Below, piece after piece: positions 6,865 through 13,423 of a stretch of DNA of 14,231 nucleotides. The position numbers were made by a program, and so were the translations under genes. The stretch's first letter is position 1. Each line of letters begins with the position of its first letter. This DNA is from Candidatus Stercoripulliclostridium merdigallinarum. GTDB taxonomy: Bacteria > Bacillota > Clostridia > Christensenellales > DTU072. The notes beneath the pieces are model-generated. The model worked only from the letters and a program-made list of their open reading frames with translations, did no database searches and was not told where the DNA came from. The DNA lies in assembly GCA_018714575.1 (NCBI GenBank), contig DVNF01000038.1:1-14231 (forward strand), given 5' to 3'.

Positions 6865-7344
6865 ATGAAAAAAAGAATTTTAACTGTAGTCGGCGTCTTG
6901 GCGCTGGCGGCGATATTGGTAGTTTCCTTGGTAGCGTGCATACCTTCCGACCCTGCCAAAGCCGAAGAAAACTTGAAAGCGGAAGGCTATAAAGTTCTTG
7001 TCGTAAATTCCGACGACGCATTAGGTATTGTAGGCTTGGCTTTACCCGACGGTTGCGTAACGCAGGTAACAGGCTCGAAAGCGCTGTCCGGCGACTTTGG
7101 CGATAATATAACCATATACTATTTCGAAGACAGTGACGCGGCGAACGCTTATATGGATAAGAATGCCGATTGGCAAGGCGAGATAGACGTTCAACTTGCC
7201 GAAATGGAAGACGCATACAAAGCCGGCGAAATATCCGAAAACGATTTCAATTCCATGAAGGATTTATTGGAAAGCATTCAGATGAAGAAGCAAGGCAAGA
7301 TAGTTTACGTTGGTTCCGCAGACGCTATAAAGGCGGCGAAATAA
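6865..7344 (+). CDS. Small lipoprotein of unknown function
   Basis: This 159-residue protein starts with a lipoprotein signal peptide: MKKR, a hydrophobic core (residues 5-22) and the lipobox LVAC, with Cys25 as the predicted lipidated residue. The mature part begins IPSDPAKAEENLKAEGYKV, then a small alpha/beta-looking region (ITIYYFEDSDAANAYM) and a charged helical stretch (EIDVQLAEMEDAYKAGEISENDF). It ends with a strand-like GKIVYVGSADAIKAAK. I recognise no catalytic motif. The SD GGAGG is 10 nt before the ATG. It is monocistronic, with its own promoter, leader hairpin and terminator. It probably sits on the outer face of the cytoplasmic membrane; the function is unknown. Confidence 0.88.
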   Translation: MKKRILTVVGVLALAAILVVSLVACIPSDPAKAEENLKAEGYKVLVVNSDDALGIVGLALPDGCVTQVTGSKALSGDFGDNITIYYFEDSDAANAYMDKNADWQGEIDVQLAEMEDAYKAGEISENDFNSMKDLLESIQMKKQGKIVYVGSADAIKAAK

Positions 7345-7353
7345 GCTTTTTAC

Positions 7354-7376
7354 CCATATTGAAATCCATATTGAAA
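7354..7376 (+). repeat. Tandem 11-bp repeat before the terminator
   Basis: CCATATTGAAA occurs at 7354-7364 and again at 7366-7376, a period of 12 bp. It lies in the 3' untranslated region of the lipoprotein gene and looks like a simple local duplication. Confidence 0.6.
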
Positions 7377-7405
7377 AAGGACGGCTCCGAGGAGCCGTCC
7401 TTTTT
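7374..7405. terminator. Strong, symmetrical intrinsic terminator
   Basis: GGACGGCTCC (7379-7388) and GGAGCCGTCC (7391-7400) form a perfect 10-bp inverted repeat around GA (about 9 bp with a 4-nt loop in practice). It is flanked by A5 before and T5 after, so it can work in both directions. It ends lipoprotein transcription and insulates the next promoter. Confidence 0.93.
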
Positions 7406-7437
7406 ATGCCGAAAACAGGGCAATCGTTCTTTTATTA

Positions 7438-7446
7438 TGTTATAAT
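7438..7446 (+). promoter_or_regulatory. Extended -10 promoter abutting the radical SAM start codon
   Basis: TGTTATAAT holds an extended -10 (TGn) and a consensus TATAAT (7441-7446). No good -35 lies 16-18 bp upstream. The last base of the -10 is 7 bases before the A of the ATG at 7453, so the predicted transcription start is the start codon itself. Confidence 0.65.
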
Positions 7447-7452
7447 AACGGT

Positions 7453-8301
7453 ATGGAAAAATGTTATATCTGTCCTAACCTTTGCGGAGTCGACAGGGAA
7501 CGGGAACCAGGCGCGTGTTTATGCGGCACCGATCCGATAGTAAACAGGGCGGCGCTGCATTTTTACGAGGAGCCGCCGATTTCCGGAACGCGCGGTTCGG
7601 GCGCGATATTCTTCGGCGGTTGCGTTATGCGCTGTGAATTTTGTCAGAACTACCGTATCAGCAGAAAACCGTCGGGGAAAAGCTACTCGCCCCGGGAACT
7701 TAGCGAACTGTATAAAATGTTGGAAGACAGCGGCGCGCACAACATTAATTTCGTGTCGCCTACGCCTTGGACGGAGGCGATCCTGGCTTCGTTCAAAAAT
7801 TACCGTCCCAATGTCCCCGTCGTATGGAACACTTCGGGCTACGAAACCGTCGAAACGGTGGAAAGACTTGCGGAATACGTCGATGTATGGCTGCCCGATT
7901 TCAAATATTCGGACGAGGCGTTGGGCAGAAAGCTTTCAGGCAGAAAAAATTATCCCGAAACAGCGCTTTCGGCTATAACAAAAATGCGCGAATTATCGGT
8001 CGACAGCTATTCCGACGGCATCATGCGATCGGGTTTGATCGTCAGGCATTTGGTATTGCCGGGATATATCGAAAACAGCTTCGGGGTGTTGGACGCGATA
8101 AATTCGTCTATCGGCAATCGCACGGTAGTTTCTATAATGAGCCAGTTTACGCCTACCGCGGAATCGTCAATTAAAAGGCGGTTGAAGCCGATAGAATACA
8201 AAGCCGTCGTGCGTCACGCCGAAAAGTGCGGCTTCGAGAACGCTTTTATCCAGGACGAAGCGTCGGCGGATTCCTCTTACACTCCCGATTTCGAAGTTTA
8301 A
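7453..8301 (+). CDS. Radical SAM protein, PflX-like (COG1313 type)
   Basis: The 282-residue protein resembles the PflX group of pyruvate formate-lyase activase homologues. The radical SAM cluster motif is CVMRCEFC (Cys57, Cys61, Cys64; C-x3-C-x2-C) after IFFGG. A second Cys-rich N-terminal motif, CYICPNLCG with later CLCG (Cys4, 7, 11, 22, 24), is typical of the group and may bind another Fe-S centre or metal. Further conserved blocks are NINFVSPTPWTEAI, PVVWNTSGYE and VDVWLPDFKYSD. The physiological substrate of this family is not established and no glycyl-radical enzyme lies nearby. The start is forced: no ATG, GTG or TTG lies in frame in the ~45 nt upstream, and Cys4 is part of the family motif. 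No SD precedes it. It ends 4 nt from the convergent amidase gene. Confidence 0.9.
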   Translation: MEKCYICPNLCGVDREREPGACLCGTDPIVNRAALHFYEEPPISGTRGSGAIFFGGCVMRCEFCQNYRISRKPSGKSYSPRELSELYKMLEDSGAHNINFVSPTPWTEAILASFKNYRPNVPVVWNTSGYETVETVERLAEYVDVWLPDFKYSDEALGRKLSGRKNYPETALSAITKMRELSVDSYSDGIMRSGLIVRHLVLPGYIENSFGVLDAINSSIGNRTVVSIMSQFTPTAESSIKRRLKPIEYKAVVRHAEKCGFENAFIQDEASADSSYTPDFEV

Positions 8302-8305
8302 AATT

Positions 8306-8989
8306 TCAACTTTTATATAAAAATTCGGTGATCCCGTCTGCGATACTTTCGACTAATTGCAGGCGGTAGTCCGCGTTTAACAGTAACGCTTCGTCCTCCG
8401 CGTTAGACAAAAAACCGCATTCGACTATTGCCGAAGGGTATTCGGAGCAGTTCAGTATGTAATAATCGCCGGATAACGACGAAAAAGCTCTGCCTACCTT
8501 GTCCAAGTTCAGCAGGTTCAATTTATTTTGTATCGTCGTTGCCAGGCGCTGACCTTCATTCGAAAACTTATTGTAAAACACCTGAGCGCCGCGCCTGGAA
8601 GGCGAAGGGAATTTGTTGCAATGAACGCTGACGACCAAGTCGGGAGCGGCTTTTAAAATAGTTTCCTTACGCTTTTCCATATCCAGCAGCTTTTCGCTGC
8701 CGGCTTTTGCCACGGTGCCGTCCGCCGTCCTGGTTTTTACGACGTTATAACCGCGGTCGGTCAGGTTTTTTTCCAACAACAGACTGATCTCCAGATTGAT
8801 CTCTGCTTCGGTAACGCCGGAGTTTTTGCCGGAAACGCCGCCGTCGGCTCCGCCGTGCCCCGGGTCGATGACTATGGTAGGAGCGGCGCTGCCTCCCGGC
8901 ACCGCCAACGCTCCGTAAAAAGCCAGCGCGCTGACAGCCGAAGCCGTTATCAACGCGACAATCAACATAACGATTTTATTCCGCAACAT
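8306..8989 (-). CDS. cwlD: CwlD-like N-acetylmuramoyl-L-alanine amidase
   Basis: This zinc amidase (Amidase_3) cleaves the bond between N-acetylmuramic acid and the stem peptide of peptidoglycan. The 227 residues begin with a membrane segment (~6-30, an uncleaved anchor or signal peptide), then IVIDPGHGGADGG with zinc ligand His45. Glu61, and His123 in SVHCN, complete the metal site, and Glu190 in VECGFLSN is the expected catalytic glutamate. Length, the single catalytic domain and the block SRRGAQVFYN resemble CwlD, which in spore formers prepares muramic-delta-lactam in the cortex. A general cell-separation amidase is the alternative. AAAGG lies 6 nt before the ATG. It is the only minus-strand gene in the window, and I see no clear promoter for it. 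Confidence 0.88.
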   Translation of the reverse strand: MLRNKIVMLIVALITASAVSALAFYGALAVPGGSAAPTIVIDPGHGGADGGVSGKNSGVTEAEINLEISLLLEKNLTDRGYNVVKTRTADGTVAKAGSEKLLDMEKRKETILKAAPDLVVSVHCNKFPSPSRRGAQVFYNKFSNEGQRLATTIQNKLNLLNLDKVGRAFSSLSGDYYILNCSEYPSAIVECGFLSNAEDEALLLNADYRLQLVESIADGITEFLYKS

Positions 8990-9011
8990 ACCAAACCTTT
9001 TATAAACGTCG

Positions 9012-9027
9012 TTTAGGAATACCTAAA
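9012..9027. repeat. Short inverted repeat upstream of the amidase gene
   Basis: TTTAGG (9012-9017) and CCTAAA (9022-9027) are perfect 6-bp arms around AATA, located 23-38 bp before the amidase start. It could be a regulator-binding site; no family is recognised. Confidence 0.4.
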
Positions 9028-9066
9028 TGACAAATTTCGGGCGTTTTCGACACCGAAAAACCGAAC

Positions 9067-9122
9067 TTATCAACATTCAGGGCAGTTATCAACATAGTTG
9101 TCAACATTATATGTGTTGAAAA
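9067..9122. other. Cluster of DnaA-box-like sites
   Basis: Within 56 bp there are TTATCAACA at 9067-9075 and 9086-9094 (both one base from the DnaA-box consensus TTATCCACA), TTGTCAACA at 9098-9106, and TTTTCAACA on the minus strand at 9114-9122. A weaker TTTTCCACG lies on the minus strand at 9144-9152, and TTATCAACG occurs at 8947-8955 inside the start of the amidase gene. The sites lie in the divergent intergenic region. They could be part of a replication origin, a DnaA titration site or DnaA-controlled transcription; binding is not proven by sequence. Confidence 0.5.
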
Positions 9123-9199
9123 GCCGAATTAGAAGTCTGTAGCCGTGGAAAATTTTGCGGTAAAATAGCGCTTGTAAAAAAGCTAATACCGGCTAATTA

Positions 9200-9228
9200 T
9201 TTACACGGCGGCGAGAATTTGATATAAT
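9200..9228 (+). promoter_or_regulatory. Sigma-A promoter of tilS-hpt-cca
   Basis: TTTACA (9200-9205) and TATAAT (9223-9228) are separated by 17 bp, 11 of 12 consensus positions. The -10 is followed by T6 and then directly by the tilS ATG, so the predicted transcript starts at or within a base of the start codon. Confidence 0.82.
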
Positions 9229-9234
9229 TTTTTT

Positions 9235-10500
9235 ATGGACGTAACCTCGCTGAAAGGTAAAAAGATCGCGGCGGCAGTTTCCGGCGGAGTCGATTCCATG
9301 GTCATGCTGGATATGTTGTTGAAACAGGGGATCAGCCCCGCGGTTATAAACTTCGAACACGGCATTCGCGGAGAAGAATCGACGTCGGATTCGGCGTTCG
9401 TCGCCGACAGAGCAAAGGAACTCGGCTTGGATTGCCGCGTGATAGCGTTGGACGCTCCGGGTTACGCCGCAAGAAACGGAAAGGGCATCGAGGAAGCCGC
9501 AAGGGAACTACGGTATCGTGAATTCGACAGGATTTTGGCGGCGGGCGAAGCCGATTTGATCGCGCTGGCTCATCACGCCGACGACAATGCCGAAACCGTT
9601 TTGATGAGGATCATCCGAGGGACGGGGATAAAGGGGCTGTGCGGAATAACCGACCGACCCGGCTATATCCACCCGTTGATCGACATGACAAGATCGGAAA
9701 TAGAGGAATACGCCCTGAAAAACGGCATAGAATATCGCACCGATTCTACGAACGCGGACGACGCATACACCAGGAATTTTATCAGATTGCGTTTGATTCC
9801 CGCGATAAAAGAACGGTTTCCCGGCTTTGAACGCAGGGTGGCGCGACTTTCCGAAGCCGCAAAAGAGGTAGAAGACCTGACGGACAGCTTAAAGACGGCG
9901 CCCGTACAGGTAAAAGGCGGTTTGCTGCTTCCGAACGAAGCTTTCTTACAACATATCGCCGTTGTAAAAAAATCGATAGGCGATGCGGTAAAACAGCTGG
10001 GAATAACGCGCGATATGGAAGCGGCAAACTTCCGTGACGTCATAAAGTTATACGACGGCGAAGTCGGAAAAAAGCTGTCCCTGCCGTTCGGCATAGAGGC
10101 GCGGCGCGAATGGGAAGGCGTGTCGTTTATGCGCCCGATACTTGAAAAAGCTCTCGAAATGCCTTTTGAAATAGCGGGAAAATACGACTTTTTCGGCACG
10201 GTATACGAGTTCAGCGCGATAAAAGGCATAGAAAAGGGTTGCTTTGACGCGGCAAAGATCCCTTGCGGCGCAGTAGTCCGATTGCCGAAAAAGGGCGACA
10301 GATTCAGGCGATATAAGGGTAAGGACAAGGCGTTGGGAGATTACTATACCGACGTCAAATATCCGACCAGGCTGAGGGAGATGACTCCGGTGTTGGCTGC
10401 GGGTGACCGCGTGCTGCTGATAATGGGCGGCGAGGTGTCCGACGAATTGAAAGTAGATCAAAATTCCGAACATATTTACGTTTGTAAGGTAGGTGTATGA
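9235..10500 (+). CDS. tilS: tRNA(Ile)-lysidine synthetase
   Basis: TilS uses ATP and lysine to convert C34 of the CAU-anticodon tRNA-Ile to lysidine, so that it reads AUA. The 421-residue protein has the N-type ATP-pyrophosphatase P-loop SGGVDS (16-21), the family motifs FEHGIRGEES and LAHHADDNAETVLMRIIRGTG, and a C-terminal TilS domain (~340-421) with KKGDRFRRYKGKDKALGDY. The ATG at 9235 is forced: an in-frame TGA lies at 9220-9222 and no other start codon occurs before the P-loop. No SD is present. The stop overlaps the hpt start (ATGA). A leaderless transcript is likely from the promoter position. Confidence 0.97.
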   Translation: MDVTSLKGKKIAAAVSGGVDSMVMLDMLLKQGISPAVINFEHGIRGEESTSDSAFVADRAKELGLDCRVIALDAPGYAARNGKGIEEAARELRYREFDRILAAGEADLIALAHHADDNAETVLMRIIRGTGIKGLCGITDRPGYIHPLIDMTRSEIEEYALKNGIEYRTDSTNADDAYTRNFIRLRLIPAIKERFPGFERRVARLSEAAKEVEDLTDSLKTAPVQVKGGLLLPNEAFLQHIAVVKKSIGDAVKQLGITRDMEAANFRDVIKLYDGEVGKKLSLPFGIEARREWEGVSFMRPILEKALEMPFEIAGKYDFFGTVYEFSAIKGIEKGCFDAAKIPCGAVVRLPKKGDRFRRYKGKDKALGDYYTDVKYPTRLREMTPVLAAGDRVLLIMGGEVSDELKVDQNSEHIYVCKVGV

Positions 10501-11048
10501 TGAACAGTGCCCTGGATAAGGACATAAAAGAAGTATTGCTGTCGCGCGATGAAATCGAAAAGCGCGTCAAGGAAATAGCCGCCGAAATTACCGCGGATTA
10601 TCGCGGCGAATCGGTATTGATGGTAGGCATATTGCGCGGAGCCGTCGTGTTTTTCTCGGAGCTGGTAAAGAGAGTCGATCTGGACGTCAGGTTCGATTTT
10701 ATGGTGGTTTCCAGCTATGGCGCGGGCACCGATTCTTCGGGCGAGATCAGGATCGTAAAAGACCTGTCCCAACCCATCGAAAACATGAACGTCATAATCG
10801 TCGAAGACATTATAGACACCGGATACACGTTAAAAAATCTGAAAAGGTTATTGATGACCAGAAATCCGAAGAGCCTGAAGATCGCCGCGTTGTTGGATAA
10901 ACCCTCCAGGAGGAAAGTAGAAATCGAAGGCGATTATGTCGGGTTTAAGGTACCCAATGAATTTGTTGTGGGATACGGTTTGGACTATAACGAAAAATAC
11001 AGAAATCTTCCCGACATTTGTATACTGAACCCGGAGGTTTATTCGTAA
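10497..11048 (+). CDS. hpt: Hypoxanthine phosphoribosyltransferase
   Basis: Hpt salvages hypoxanthine (and usually guanine) to IMP/GMP using PRPP. The 183-residue length is typical. The PRPP-binding loop is VIIVEDIIDTGYTL (99-112). Also seen are GILRGAVVFFSEL near 44-56, SSYGAGTDSSGEIRIVKDL, which is the flexible catalytic loop, and the C-terminal VGFKVPNEFVVGYGLDYNEKYRNLP signature. Two adjacent ATGs (10497 and 10500) follow AAGGTAGGTG; the first overlaps the tilS stop. The tilS-hpt pair is common in Bacillota, usually with ftsH next; here cca follows. Confidence 0.97.
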   Translation: MMNSALDKDIKEVLLSRDEIEKRVKEIAAEITADYRGESVLMVGILRGAVVFFSELVKRVDLDVRFDFMVVSSYGAGTDSSGEIRIVKDLSQPIENMNVIIVEDIIDTGYTLKNLKRLLMTRNPKSLKIAALLDKPSRRKVEIEGDYVGFKVPNEFVVGYGLDYNEKYRNLPDICILNPEVYS

Positions 11049-12382
11049 TGAACGTGACCCCCGCCTTAGACGCCCTGCAGAAATTGTGGCGAGGACCGCT
11101 GTACATGGTCGGCGGCGCCGTCCGCGACGCAGTTTTGGGGTATAGCGTGTCCGATACGGATCTGGCTTCGCCGCTGGTTGCGGAGGAAGTCGTCCGTCTG
11201 TTGCAGGGCACGCCGTTTACCGCAAAGCCCAATTCCGTAAAGTTGGGCACTTTGGGCATATACGGCATGGGGGAAAAATTCGAATATACGGCTTTCAGAA
11301 GCGATTCCTATGCGGAGGGCGGAGCTCACAGACCTACCGCTGTGGAATTCGGAGTCGACATTTCGGACGACGCCAAGCGCAGGGATTTTACTTGCAATTC
11401 GGTATACTTCGACATAGGTAACCGCAAATTCGTAGATCCCGTCGGCGGTTTGACCGATATACAAAAACGCATCATAAGGACAGCGCGAGCGCCGGAAGAA
11501 GTCATCGACGAGGACGCGCTGAGGATTTTGCGAATGGTGCGGTTCGCCGCGAAACTCGGTTTCGATTTGGACGAAAGGCTGAAACGCGCCGCGATAAATA
11601 TGCGAACGGGGCTAAAGAACATAGTTCCCGACAGGATCAGGGACGAATTGGTGGGGATATTGTTAGCGGACGCGGAAAACGGCGTAAAAAACGCACACGT
11701 TCGCGGCATGGAATTATTGGCGGAATGCCGACTGACGGAGCTGGTTTTGCCGGAAGTCTACGCATGTACGGGGGTAAAACAAAACCCCAAATGGCACGCG
11801 TACGACGTTTATACGCATTTGATAAAGACCTTTGAAAATACTCCGCCGCAGTTGGAATTGCGCCTTGCCGCGTTATTGCACGACATCGGAAAACCGCCTG
11901 CCGGTTCGGCAAAGGGCAGAACTGCGGAACATCCCGATTTCGGAGCGTGGCTTGCGGGGAATCGCTTACAGGCGCTGCATTTTTCGGGAAAGCTTACGGA
12001 CCGGGTTACGGAATTGATACGTTTGCACATGTTCGATTTAAGAGGCGACGCGACGGACAACGAAGAACGCTTGTTCGTGTTGGAAAACTATCAACTCATT
12101 CCCGAATTGGTGGCGCTGAAAAATGCCGACAGATTGGGTTCGGGCATGAGGACGGGTCCGTCGCCGGCAGGCGAAAGGCTGTTGAAAACCTTGGAAACGA
12201 TGAAAGACGAAGGCGTAGCTTTTTCGATAAAGGAACTGAAGATCAACGGTAACGACGTAATGAAACTGCCGCCGGCTATCCGAGGGTACGCTTTAAAATC
12301 GCTGTTGCGTCAAAACGCCGTAGATCCCAAGGTCAGAACGCGCGAGGGCGCTTTGGAATATATCTCCGCTTTCCCGGGCTAA
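11048..12382 (+). CDS. cca: CCA tRNA nucleotidyltransferase (class II, with HD domain)
   Basis: This enzyme adds or repairs the 3' CCA end of tRNAs. The 444 residues contain the nucleotidyltransferase head: VGGAVRDAVLG (21-31), the metal-binding DTD (36-38), and RRDFTCNSV (111-119) for ribose recognition. The nucleotide-recognition block EDALRILRMVRFAAKLGF follows (155-172). An HD-type phosphohydrolase domain follows, with HDIGKP (278-283) and an upstream His in AYDVYTHLI. The ATG at 11048 is chosen because GGAGG (11033-11037) lies 10 nt before it and the family N terminus starts here. An in-frame TTG or GTG further upstream would lie inside hpt. It overlaps the hpt stop by 1 nt (TAATG), so the two are probably coupled. 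A poly(A) polymerase-like relative is the only real alternative. Confidence 0.95.
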   Translation: MNVTPALDALQKLWRGPLYMVGGAVRDAVLGYSVSDTDLASPLVAEEVVRLLQGTPFTAKPNSVKLGTLGIYGMGEKFEYTAFRSDSYAEGGAHRPTAVEFGVDISDDAKRRDFTCNSVYFDIGNRKFVDPVGGLTDIQKRIIRTARAPEEVIDEDALRILRMVRFAAKLGFDLDERLKRAAINMRTGLKNIVPDRIRDELVGILLADAENGVKNAHVRGMELLAECRLTELVLPEVYACTGVKQNPKWHAYDVYTHLIKTFENTPPQLELRLAALLHDIGKPPAGSAKGRTAEHPDFGAWLAGNRLQALHFSGKLTDRVTELIRLHMFDLRGDATDNEERLFVLENYQLIPELVALKNADRLGSGMRTGPSPAGERLLKTLETMKDEGVAFSIKELKINGNDVMKLPPAIRGYALKSLLRQNAVDPKVRTREGALEYISAFPG

Positions 12383-12404
12383 GTAATAATTTTTGATTTA
12401 AAAC

Positions 12405-12421
12405 GCATACTTTTCGTATGC
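12405..12421. repeat. Palindrome across the VanW -10-like element and start codon
   Basis: GCATAC (12405-12410) and GTATGC (12416-12421) are perfect inverted arms around TTTTC. The left arm covers most of the candidate -10 and the right arm contains the ATG. It could be an operator, or a hairpin hiding the start codon when the gene is read from an upstream transcript; either is inference. Confidence 0.4.
12406..12411 (+). promoter_or_regulatory. Candidate -10 element for the VanW gene
   Basis: CATACT matches TATAAT at 4 of 6 positions and ends exactly 6 nt before the ATG, the same spacing as at the two stronger cases (7453 and 9235). No convincing -35 is seen. Read-through from cca is the alternative, since no terminator lies between the genes. 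Confidence 0.35.
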
Positions 12422-13275
12422 CCGGCTTTCTAAGAAAAATACAGTTTATCTGTATTTTAGGTATCCTAATATTCATTTCAAGTTACCCGATTACGGATAA
12501 AATTCAAATTACGGCTTCGGCAGAGGAAACCGGGGAAGTCTATTTTGACCAGCTGATGGGGGAATTTTCCACCTCTTATGCGACGTCGGGACACGGGAGA
12601 CGTACAAACGTCGAACTTGCGGCAAAGGCTTTGGACGGGGCGCGAGTTTTGCCGGGCGAGCAGTTTTCTTTTAACAAAACGGTGGGGGTAAGGAGCGCCG
12701 AAAGAGGGTATATGCCGGCACCGGTGATCGAGGGCGGCAAATACGTAAACGGCATAGGCGGCGGAGTTTGCCAGGTTTCGACTACATTGTATAACGCGGT
12801 GATTCGATCGGGATTCGAACGCGTTTCGGCGGTCAGGCATACGATCCCCGCCGGCTATGTTCCTTTATCAATGGACGCCGCCGTTTCCGAATATACGGAT
12901 TTTTTGTTTGTAAACGATTCCCCGTATCCCGTCAGGATAGAATGTAAAGCTATAAAGGGCAATCTGACTGCGAAGTTATACGGATTTCCTTACTATACCG
13001 ACGGTCTTAGCGTAAAATTCGTCAGCAATCTGATAAAAGTCACTCCCTGCACGGAATATCAAATCGAGCCGGACTATTCGGGGGCTTTGAACCCCGGGGA
13101 GAGCGAACGCATTGTCAGGGCGACGATCCCGAAAAGGGAGAGCGAGCTGATAAAGATCACATATTATATGGGAAAGGAAGTCGAAAGAAAACGGTTTCGC
13201 CACGACGTTTATCCCGCAGTTAAGGGAATAAAGATCAAAGCCGATCAACCGTTGCCGGACATTTCGATTTTTTAA
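12418..13275 (+). CDS. Membrane-anchored VanW-domain protein
   Basis: The 285-residue protein begins with a short basic N terminus and one hydrophobic segment (~9-24), so most of it lies outside the membrane. The VanW domain spans ~60-180: LPGEQFSFNKTVG (78-90), GGGVCQVSTTLYNAV (114-128), and HTIPAGYVPLSMDAAVS, then FVNDSPYPVRI. The C-terminal ~85 residues look beta-rich and could be a degenerate G5-like domain. VanW proteins occur in some vancomycin-resistance clusters but are widespread in ordinary Bacillota, and their biochemical role is not settled; no van genes are near, so no resistance role is implied. The start is forced by an in-frame TGA at 12394-12396 and by the signal segment. No SD is present. 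Confidence 0.9.
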   Translation: MPGFLRKIQFICILGILIFISSYPITDKIQITASAEETGEVYFDQLMGEFSTSYATSGHGRRTNVELAAKALDGARVLPGEQFSFNKTVGVRSAERGYMPAPVIEGGKYVNGIGGGVCQVSTTLYNAVIRSGFERVSAVRHTIPAGYVPLSMDAAVSEYTDFLFVNDSPYPVRIECKAIKGNLTAKLYGFPYYTDGLSVKFVSNLIKVTPCTEYQIEPDYSGALNPGESERIVRATIPKRESELIKITYYMGKEVERKRFRHDVYPAVKGIKIKADQPLPDISIF

Positions 13276-13356
13276 AATTCCGATCGATTTCAAATAAACT
13301 TTCAGAGTAAAAGCAGAAAAAGCGACTATTTTTCAAACGCCGCCGTTACTTCGGGG

Positions 13357-13385
13357 TTGACAAGAGAGAAACTGTTATTTACAAT
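13357..13385 (+). promoter_or_regulatory. Sigma-A promoter of the GPH symporter gene
   Basis: TTGACA (13357-13362) is a perfect -35, and TACAAT (13380-13385) follows after 17 bp, 11 of 12 consensus positions. The predicted start is near 13392, one base before the palindrome at 13393-13409. Confidence 0.9.
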
Positions 13386-13392
13386 AAAGCCG

Positions 13393-13409
13393 AGGCCGCA
13401 TATCGGCCT
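13393..13409. promoter_or_regulatory. Palindrome at the transcription start of the symporter gene
   Basis: AGGCCG (13393-13398) and CGGCCT (13404-13409) are perfect 6-bp arms around CATAT. It lies immediately after the predicted +1 and just before the SD. As DNA it fits a repressor operator (sugar-transport genes are often controlled this way); as RNA it is a 5' hairpin. Which it is cannot be told from sequence. Confidence 0.5.
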
Positions 13410-13423
13410 AAGGAGAGGAGATC

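Noticed and set aside
7354..7376. Tandem repeat as a CRISPR or regulatory array
   Set aside because: Only two 11-bp copies with a 1-bp gap; a local duplication is sufficient.
8999..9004. TATAAA on the minus strand as the amidase -10
   Set aside because: It would place the +1 three bases before the ATG and remove the AAAGG SD; no -35 fits, so I do not call it a promoter.
9663..10328. Long antisense open frame (about 220 codons) within tilS
   Set aside because: It is a shadow of the tilS coding frame: no recognisable domain, Ser/Phe/Arg-rich composition typical of reverse-frame translation, and no SD.
12374..12425. Long-range stem CCGGGC (12374-12379) with GCCCGG (12420-12425)
   Set aside because: The arms are short and 40 nt apart and compete with the local palindrome; no T-run makes it a terminator.
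12418..13275. Vancomycin resistance function for the VanW protein
   Set aside because: VanW domains are widespread in Bacillota without resistance, and no vanA/H/X/S/R-type genes are present.
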